Virus record (IMG/VR): IMGVR_UViG_3300005918_000040
Span: 1-43,084 of that record
Strand: one strand, 5' to 3'
DNA from: a virus
Length of the DNA stretch: 43,084 nt
The translations under genes and the position numbers were made by a program. Below are positions 38,134 through 43,084 of the stretch, piece after piece. Within the stretch, counting starts at the first letter, position 1, and each line of letters opens with the position of its first letter. The notes beneath the pieces were generated by a model, which saw only the letters and a list, made by a program, of their open reading frames with translations, had not been told where the DNA came from and did not search any database.

Positions 38134-38162
38134 TGTATATCTTTCCCCAAGAGGCTTGTCAA
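38134..38162 (-). promoter_or_regulatory. Promoter of the XRE-like regulator (near-leaderless)
   Basis: TTGACA at 38162-38157, 17-bp spacer, TATACA at 38139-38134. The ATG at 38126 lies about 8 bp from the -10 box, so the mRNA would begin at or next to the start codon, with no ribosome site, as in lambda cI from PRM. Confidence 0.6.
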
Positions 38163-38180
38163 GCAAAAAACGCCAATAAG

Positions 38181-38210
38181 TGGACAAATGTCTACCTAGG
38201 TAGACATTTG
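38181..38210. promoter_or_regulatory. 30-bp perfect palindrome (candidate operator)
   Basis: Two 13-bp arms, GACAAATGTCTAC and GTAGACATTTGTC, around a central CTAG: perfectly palindromic. Each arm holds a GACA-WW-TGTC submotif, and further TTGTC/GACAA halves lie at about 38219 on the gene side. It is 19 bp upstream of the -35 of the XRE regulator promoter. It could be an operator, or a hairpin in RNA; the U-tract (T6) is 12 bp too far for an ideal terminator. Confidence 0.6.
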
Positions 38211-38225
38211 TCTATTTATGGACAA

Positions 38226-38369
38226 CTATTTAATTTTCATAGCTGCAACCTTATCCAGTTCTTCCAGTAGTTTTTCGTCTAACTTGGTTTTATCGGTTGA
38301 AATAAGTTTTTTTAGAATACGTCTGCCAATAAGTTTGTATGCAAAGCACGCCAATGTAAAATAATTCAT
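38226..38369 (-). CDS. Small phage protein
   Basis: 47 residues from ATG 38369 (AAAGGAGAATATC). MNYFTLACFAYKLIGRRILK then a helical tail ending KVAAMKIK. Similar small proteins are common near lysis genes in phages; function unknown. Confidence 0.5.
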   Translation of the reverse strand: MNYFTLACFAYKLIGRRILKKLISTDKTKLDEKLLEELDKVAAMKIK

Positions 38370-38385
38370 GATATTCTCCTTTGTT

Positions 38386-38871
38386 TTAGTTATTTTCTTT
38401 TTCTGTTCCGGCATCGTTTACTCGTCTTGTTGGGCATTCTGCTAATCCTTTTTCGCAAAAAAAAGGTATTAATAGCTGATACAGCACCCTGCAAAAATAT
38501 AATGTACTTCCAACTGCCAGAAACAAATTTCGATGCAGCCACAACGGATTGTTAAATAAAAACCCCATACATTTATCTGGCGAATGAAGAAGCAGCCACC
38601 TCGCATACATTGCTGTGGCTATTGTTACTGCAAGACCGACTCTTTCTATTGTTAAGAACAGGTACACTACCGAGGTGTCACCTTTTTTATACATAAACCA
38701 CGCAACAGAAATAATCGCAGTTGTTAAAACCACTACTAATACCTCTATATAAATAATAAAAGCAAAGACATCTTGGTCAAAGAGTTGATAACAAATTAAA
38801 AGAGTTGTAAAGATTAAACCTCCTAACCCGCAAATCAACTTTCCTAGCATATTTGGTTTTATTTTTCGCAT
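38386..38871 (-). CDS. Four-helix membrane protein
   Basis: 161 residues with hydrophobic stretches at about 10-27, 36-58, 68-90 and 113-135. Basic C-terminus. It might be a holin-like or exclusion protein. It overlaps the small gene upstream. No family recognised. Confidence 0.5.
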   Translation of the reverse strand: MRKIKPNMLGKLICGLGGLIFTTLLICYQLFDQDVFAFIIYIEVLVVVLTTAIISVAWFMYKKGDTSVVYLFLTIERVGLAVTIATAMYARWLLLHSPDKCMGFLFNNPLWLHRNLFLAVGSTLYFCRVLYQLLIPFFCEKGLAECPTRRVNDAGTEKENN

Positions 38872-39083
38872 TTGTCATCCTCCCTTCCAAACCATAAGTC
38901 CTCAGCGCCGCCGTTTAACATCTTTATCTCGTCAAGCAAATGCTTAGCATTGTCAGATATCAGCTGCCCTGCCTCTTTGATCTCAGCGTATTTTTTTTCA
39001 GCTTCGCCGTGTTTTAGTTTTTCTTGCGGGCTTGGGTTGATGATTTCTTTGATACTTCTTACCTTATGCATAAAGCTGTTCAT
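38859..39083 (-). CDS. Small helical protein
   Basis: 74 residues, charged coiled-coil type (EKLKHGEAEKKYAEIKEAGQ). It overlaps both neighbours. Possibly a holin partner; unknown. Confidence 0.5.
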   Translation of the reverse strand: MNSFMHKVRSIKEIINPSPQEKLKHGEAEKKYAEIKEAGQLISDNAKHLLDEIKMLNGGAEDLWFGREDDKCEK

Positions 39084-39316
39084 CTTCCTGCCTCCTTTAG
39101 CCTGTCAAAAAATATCCGCATGGCCTCAGTTAAGCTGGCATTTGTTGTATTTGCCTTTTCGATTTCTTTTGTCAGGTCAGCAAGAAGAACGTCCTTTTTA
39201 GATTGAGATGCAATTATTTTTACCAATACATATGCCAGTACTCCGATTATAAAAAGACACACCATTAAAGTAGGGCTTGCAAGCTGTTCAATAAATTTTA
39301 TTATAATGGCTTCCAT
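39080..39316 (-). CDS. Holin-like membrane protein
   Basis: 78 residues: one N-terminal transmembrane helix (ASPTLMVCLFIIGVLAYVLV) and a helical, charged C-terminal half ending LTEAMRIFFDRLKEAGR. This resembles single-helix holins or UviB/BhlA-like proteins. It is the first gene of the lysis part downstream of the glycosyltransferase. Confidence 0.55.
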   Translation of the reverse strand: MEAIIIKFIEQLASPTLMVCLFIIGVLAYVLVKIIASQSKKDVLLADLTKEIEKANTTNASLTEAMRIFFDRLKEAGR

Positions 39317-39344
39317 TACTCATACCCCTGTATCGTTTTCTTAC

Positions 39345-40565
39345 TTAAGACGGTTTTTTCCTTGTAGTCATTTCCTTTTCGTACTCATTCATATTATTTA
39401 TCAAACGGCTATCCACAAAACCTTTTCGTCCGATGAGCGCTCTTGTCAGCTCAAATGCTCCCCACACATTGCCGAGTTTATGCATACATGTTGCCAGGTA
39501 ATCCGCTGGAACTTCCCAGTACTCCCTCGGATCAATAAACAGCTGGCCATCAGGCTCTTGCAGAGTCATAGCCTCTTTAAAATAAAAAGACGCCACCGCC
39601 CATTGTTCCTGCAGATAATAAACCTGGCCTTTTAGATTATAGGCTTCCGCTCGTTTCGGATCCATCTCCAGAGCGCGATCGCAAGCGATAGAACACTCAG
39701 CATAGTCTTTAAGATAACTGTAGCATCTGGCGATATCGTAAACCGCCCACCATCTTTCTTCTGCAAATGTAGACGTAATTAACCCCAAATAATGCTGGAA
39801 CGTTTTAATTGCTTTTTTAAAATCAGGTTTTGGTCCGAGCATGTACGTTCTTGCCAGGTAAAACCATCCACGACTATCGTTCGGATTTTTCTTAACAGCT
39901 GCTTCGAGCGGGCCGAGCGTTCGATTAACCTTGTCGGTCGCTTTAGTGTCATCACCTTTTTTATGATCGTGGGTGTGATACACAAGGACTGATCGATCGA
40001 CAATAGCAGGACGCTTGCTTGCAACGTATCCATGCGCTCCGGGTCCGGTAAAGGCAGGGCCGTCATCCTCGTTTTTAAACATTCGATTTCTAAAATACTT
40101 ATTCGTAACGATTGTCATATCCGCTGTTACGTCATGGATTCTGGTGGATACAACATCGATATCGTTATCAGCGTACTGTCTTAATTTATTTAAGTTGCTA
40201 ACTACCCATTCGTCACCGTCCATTAAAAGCACGTAATCTCCTGTTGCAAACGCAATAGCTTTCTGGCGAGTTTCTACTTCTGTAGTGTACGGCAGTTCAT
40301 ACAGATGCCCGTATCTTTGTATGATTTCTTTTGTTTTATCCGTGGAGCCTGTATCCACGACAATAAACTCGTCTACAATACCTTTAACAGATTCAAGGCA
40401 TCTTTCTAAAACAGCCTCTTCGTTTTTTACGATTGCTACCAACGATATTGTTTTCTTTTTTGGTGGCTGTACTTTAATAACTCGTTTTTGCGCCGTTTTT
40501 TTAGATACTTCTCCACCCACATTCGCCTTTTTCTTTTTGTGTCTTTGCACCTTTTTAGCCGACAT
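39345..40565 (-). CDS. Family 2 glycosyltransferase with C-terminal TPR region
   Basis: 406 residues. After a basic N-terminal tail (about 1-38), the GT-A domain shows ISLVAIVKNEE (40-50), FIVVDTGSTDKTKEI (67-81) and the metal-binding DGDE (116-119). The region about 225-380 contains helical TPR-like repeats (NPNDSRGWFYLARTYMLG; DPKRAEAYNLKGQVYYLQEQ). Such GT2-TPR fusions glycosylate proteins or glycans, e.g. cysteine-linked modification of peptides in related enzymes. It begins inside the end of the radical SAM gene (11-nt overlap) with its own GGGAGG site. The acceptor could be the collagen-like fibre encoded upstream in the same operon. Confidence 0.8.
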   Translation of the reverse strand: MSAKKVQRHKKKKANVGGEVSKKTAQKRVIKVQPPKKKTISLVAIVKNEEAVLERCLESVKGIVDEFIVVDTGSTDKTKEIIQRYGHLYELPYTTEVETRQKAIAFATGDYVLLMDGDEWVVSNLNKLRQYADNDIDVVSTRIHDVTADMTIVTNKYFRNRMFKNEDDGPAFTGPGAHGYVASKRPAIVDRSVLVYHTHDHKKGDDTKATDKVNRTLGPLEAAVKKNPNDSRGWFYLARTYMLGPKPDFKKAIKTFQHYLGLITSTFAEERWWAVYDIARCYSYLKDYAECSIACDRALEMDPKRAEAYNLKGQVYYLQEQWAVASFYFKEAMTLQEPDGQLFIDPREYWEVPADYLATCMHKLGNVWGAFELTRALIGRKGFVDSRLINNMNEYEKEMTTRKKPS

Positions 40566-41835
40566 TTAGCCTCCCTGTTGATTTAAGGTAATCGCGAAAA
40601 AACAATGTTTCGTCTTCCACTTCTTTTGGATCCCGGTCTTTTAAACGAATGATTTCTTTTAATTCGTTCGGACCGGTTTTTGAGTAAAAATAAAAATTAT
40701 AATTCTCCAGGTTTCTATCGATTATTTCTACGCCGTATTTACCTGGATCATCCCATATTGCTGAACCGGGCAACGGAACGAACGTGGTACAGCAAATGAT
40801 TGTAAAGGGCACGACTTTGAGCATTTTTATATTCGCAGGAACCGTGTCTTTTGTTTGGCCCGGAGTCCGGATCATAAAAAGAACTCTGGTTTTTATACCT
40901 GCGTCTGCAGCTGCTTTTAGCGCGATGGCGTTTTCTCTAGCGGTCGTGCCCTTTTTAAGAACTTTTAACACGTTATTATCAAAGGATTCTACTCCAAACG
41001 ATATTTCTTTACAACCGGCGGCTGCCATAAGCTTAAACAGATCTTTATCTACTGGTTTTGTTCGAGTGGATATTCTCCATGAAACGCCTAACGGTCCGAT
41101 CAGCTCGCACAGTTTACGAGCTCTCGGGATGCTTGCTGTAAACATATCGTCTGATATTCTAAACTGATAGATATTATAATTATCTATAACGTCTTTCATT
41201 TCTTTTACAACGTTTTCCGGCGATCTAAAGCGCACGTTTCTTTCACCGATAAATCTCGAAGAGCAAAACGCGCAGTTAAACGGGCAGCCTCTGGATGTCA
41301 GAATAACCGTGGATCCGTTTTCGTGATAGTTTTTACCGTAGGCGAAAATGTCACCACCTTGTTTAGTATCGTTTAAAAGATGTCTTGCCGGAAGAGGAAG
41401 CCAATCGAGGTTCGGAACGGGTACGCCGTGGTACAGAGGTGCGAGCTTATCTAATTGCACATCTTTAAGAACGTCTAAAATCGTTAGTTCAGCCTCGCCC
41501 ATAACGATCGAATCAACAGCGGTAGTATCAACGTAATCAGGCGTGACAGTGCCAGGTCCGCCGATAAGTATTTTTGCTTTCGGGTATTTGTTTTTTAATA
41601 AAGCTGCAAAGACGTTTGCAATAGGGATTTCCAGGCTGGTAGCTGTAATGCCGAATACGTCTGATTCTTCGATATCGGCAATAGCAGCGTCCATGGTAAA
41701 TGAAGAGTAGTTTTTTATATCGACTTCAAAATCCCTGATTTCTAATACAGCTGCTAAATACATCAGCCCGAGCGGCGCTTGCGCGTCCGGTTGCTTTAAA
41801 TACGGATGAGGTAGATATATAAAAGTTACTTTCAT
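40555..41835 (-). CDS. B12-binding-type radical SAM protein
   Basis: 426 residues. The N-terminal about 140 residues follow the cobalamin-binding Rossmann domain found in BchE-like enzymes (PLGLMYLAAVLEIRDFEVDI; SDVFGITATSLEIPIANVFA; KILIGGPGTVTPDYVDTTAV; SIVMGEAELTILDVLKDV). The radical SAM site is CPFNCAFC (184-191), the CxxxCxxC that holds the 4Fe-4S cluster. RISDDMF and KEISFGVESFDN are typical of the barrel. These enzymes usually methylate unreactive carbons or rearrange sugars. Their presence in a phage tail/lysis operon is unusual. It starts 1 nt overlapping the stop of the 121-residue gene. Confidence 0.85.
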   Translation of the reverse strand: MKVTFIYLPHPYLKQPDAQAPLGLMYLAAVLEIRDFEVDIKNYSSFTMDAAIADIEESDVFGITATSLEIPIANVFAALLKNKYPKAKILIGGPGTVTPDYVDTTAVDSIVMGEAELTILDVLKDVQLDKLAPLYHGVPVPNLDWLPLPARHLLNDTKQGGDIFAYGKNYHENGSTVILTSRGCPFNCAFCSSRFIGERNVRFRSPENVVKEMKDVIDNYNIYQFRISDDMFTASIPRARKLCELIGPLGVSWRISTRTKPVDKDLFKLMAAAGCKEISFGVESFDNNVLKVLKKGTTARENAIALKAAADAGIKTRVLFMIRTPGQTKDTVPANIKMLKVVPFTIICCTTFVPLPGSAIWDDPGKYGVEIIDRNLENYNFYFYSKTGPNELKEIIRLKDRDPKEVEDETLFFRDYLKSTGRLNVG

Positions 41836-42200
41836 TATTCTTTATAATCCTCCGGAAGTTCGCCTGCTTTTTTTAAGTCTTTAATAGCATTTTTTCTAAT
41901 CTGCTGAGCTATTTTCTTTCTGTGTTTTTGACGAATCATATCGTCTGTTTCTTCGCCGTCGGCTAATGGCACCAAATTGCCATCAACGATTTTTACCGTA
42001 TCAGGCTCCGGGATCTCTTGCAAGGGCAAAAATATCACACTCCGTTTTGGGTTTTTCTCCAGGATTCTTTCAACGCCTTTTGATGTTGTAGAATCATCGC
42101 CGACCTGCTTTGCATCCCACTTTCGATCGATTAAACCAATGCCGCCGTCTACAAAACCGGTGTCTTTATTATAACATACGAATATTTCTTTTGCTGACAT
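41835..42200 (-). CDS. Unknown protein between tail fibre and radical SAM genes
   Basis: 121 residues, ATG with AAAAAGGAGAGATAT. Beta-rich first half (IFVCYNKDTGFVDGGIGLID, VIFLPLQEIPEPDTVKIVDG) and a basic helical second half. It may be a tail-fibre chaperone or a carrier for the following enzymes. No family recognised. Confidence 0.5.
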   Translation of the reverse strand: MSAKEIFVCYNKDTGFVDGGIGLIDRKWDAKQVGDDSTTSKGVERILEKNPKRSVIFLPLQEIPEPDTVKIVDGNLVPLADGEETDDMIRQKHRKKIAQQIRKNAIKDLKKAGELPEDYKE

Positions 42201-42217
42201 ATATCTCTCCTTTTTAT

Positions 42218-43084
42218 TTACATACCATTTGATAGCCCAAAACCATAGGTATAAACATAAATCGTATGTGCTCCTGCAACACTATTTTTAATTTCCAGGA
42301 TCTGTGAAGCATCTGTTTCAACCACCTGGCTATTATAAAGTATACCGCTGTTACGATTGGCATCGGTCATGACTATCGGTTGACCGGCGCCGGAGCCATT
42401 ACGCCTCCAATAACCCGTACACGTTGCTCCATCTCCCCCTGGATGACCTCCAAGAACGCAATACGCCGATGTTGAAAAAGCGGGCATAGTTAAAGATACA
42501 TCTGTCCAAGCAGTATCTATATCAATCCCACCTAGATCAGAAACCATAGCAAAAAACACTGTCTCGCCAGAAACAGAAAAAACGAACATTGTATCTGTAG
42601 CAGTTCCATAAACCGCGAATATACACCTATCATTTCCATTATACCAGCCATGCTTTGCATCTGACCATGCTGGTGCTGTAACGCTATCCACTAACTCTGA
42701 AGCGGATATTACGGCGGATCCGGCAGTAACAATCGCTGAATCATCGAGATATAAATAAGACCATGTATCGGCCACAATGGTTGTAAATGCATATGTCAAC
42801 TGAGCATCGCAATAAACCAGCTGCTCAACCGTTCCCTGGTGATGATATGTAAAAGGGTTGATATATATCTCATCAGCATCCTTATATATAAATTGTCCTC
42901 GTATGACAAGACCTGGGGATAATCCGGCAACATCACCAGCTGCTCCGGTCGGCCCGACCGCTGTAGAAGCCGCTCCGGTGGCACCCGTATTTCCAGTGGG
43001 TCCAACCGCTGTTGAAGCTGCTCCGGTGGCGCCAACACTACCCGTTGGCCCGACCGCTGTTGAAGCTGCTCCGGCGGCACCCGT
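42218..43084 (-). CDS. Tail fibre protein with collagen-like repeats, partial
   Basis: The frame runs from the window's right edge to the stop at 42218 (288 codons visible); the N-terminus is outside. The visible start contains a 16-residue repeat TGATGAASTAVGPTGN (48-bp DNA unit, about 42960-43084) with Gly-X-Y periodicity, as in collagen-like phage fibres. After VAGLSPGLVIRGQFIYKD come compact domains ending TIYVYTYGFGLSNGM. The C-terminus may bind the host surface. The shorter frame beginning at 42799 (TTG) is only the end of this gene. Confidence 0.75.
   Translation of the reverse strand, partial: TGAAGAASTAVGPTGSVGATGAASTAVGPTGNTGATGAASTAVGPTGAAGDVAGLSPGLVIRGQFIYKDADEIYINPFTYHHQGTVEQLVYCDAQLTYAFTTIVADTWSYLYLDDSAIVTAGSAVISASELVDSVTAPAWSDAKHGWYNGNDRCIFAVYGTATDTMFVFSVSGETVFFAMVSDLGGIDIDTAWTDVSLTMPAFSTSAYCVLGGHPGGDGATCTGYWRRNGSGAGQPIVMTDANRNSGILYNSQVVETDASQILEIKNSVAGAHTIYVYTYGFGLSNGM

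Noticed and set aside
37869-38162. Regulator start at the TTG at 38162
   Set aside because: That TTG is part of the -35 box TTGACA; transcription would begin about 35 bp later, next to the ATG at 38126.
42218-42799. The fibre C-terminus as a separate gene starting at a TTG
   Set aside because: The frame is open to the window edge, there is no ribosome site before the TTG, and collagen-like repeats lead directly into it.
42796-43080. A 94-codon minus-strand frame with PPEQLQQRSG-type repeats
   Set aside because: It is the shifted reading of the collagen-like repeat DNA; the Gly-X-Y frame through the same region continues into the fibre domain and is the real one.

Overview
The window looks like most of the genome, or a large part of it, of a short-tailed (podovirus-type) double-stranded DNA phage. 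It is probably temperate: it carries a compact tyrosine recombinase, an XRE-like regulator beside a perfect palindromic operator, and duplicated operator-bearing early promoters. The host is a bacterium that uses strong Shine-Dalgarno sites; nearly every gene has a GGAGG-type site. A Tat-type signal peptide and a Lar-like anti-restriction protein hint at a Gram-negative host. Nothing in the sequence fixes the taxon.

Layout. (1) 1-11760, minus strand: the virion operon in the order small terminase, large terminase, portal, two small proteins, scaffold, N4-gp56-type major capsid protein, two small virion proteins, a charged protein, a zinc ribbon, the head-tail adaptor, and a nozzle-like tail protein cut by the left edge. 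(2) 11761-12945: a 1.2 kb control region with a candidate small RNA and a candidate replication origin (ATGGGCAC iterons inside a 13-bp inverted repeat with an AT-rich tract). (3) 12946-23602, plus strand: an early operon of about 28 mostly tiny genes. Two copies of a promoter/operator/hairpin module drive it. It starts with ArdC-N-like and DUF3560-methyltransferase proteins and ends with a ribbon-helix-helix protein and an integrase. (4) 23601-23852: two tandem minus-strand small-RNA transcription units. (5) 23860-38126, minus strand: primase-helicase, excisionase-like protein, an amidohydrolase with two SAM methyltransferases, an ASCH protein, many small genes, two structured intergenic RNAs, Lar-like and deoxyribosyltransferase-like proteins, endolysin, transglycosylase-like membrane protein and the XRE regulator. 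(6) 38226-43084, minus strand: holin-like membrane proteins, a TPR glycosyltransferase, a B12-type radical SAM enzyme, a small protein, and a collagen-repeat tail fibre cut by the right edge.

How it fits together. The early arm probably handles establishment and anti-restriction. Replication probably uses the iteron region and the primase-SF3 helicase. Packaging, capsid and tail genes lie in the left arm, lysis genes in the right arm. The most unusual content is (a) a radical SAM enzyme and a glycosyltransferase directly downstream of the collagen-like fibre, plus a separate amidohydrolase/methyltransferase trio, which together suggest phage-encoded chemical decoration of the fibre or a host glycan, and (b) several non-coding structured RNAs, none of which I recognise as a known family.

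Two small genes read as one-base frameshifts at five-base homopolymers (about 2640 and 21528). They may be sequencing indels or true frameshifts.
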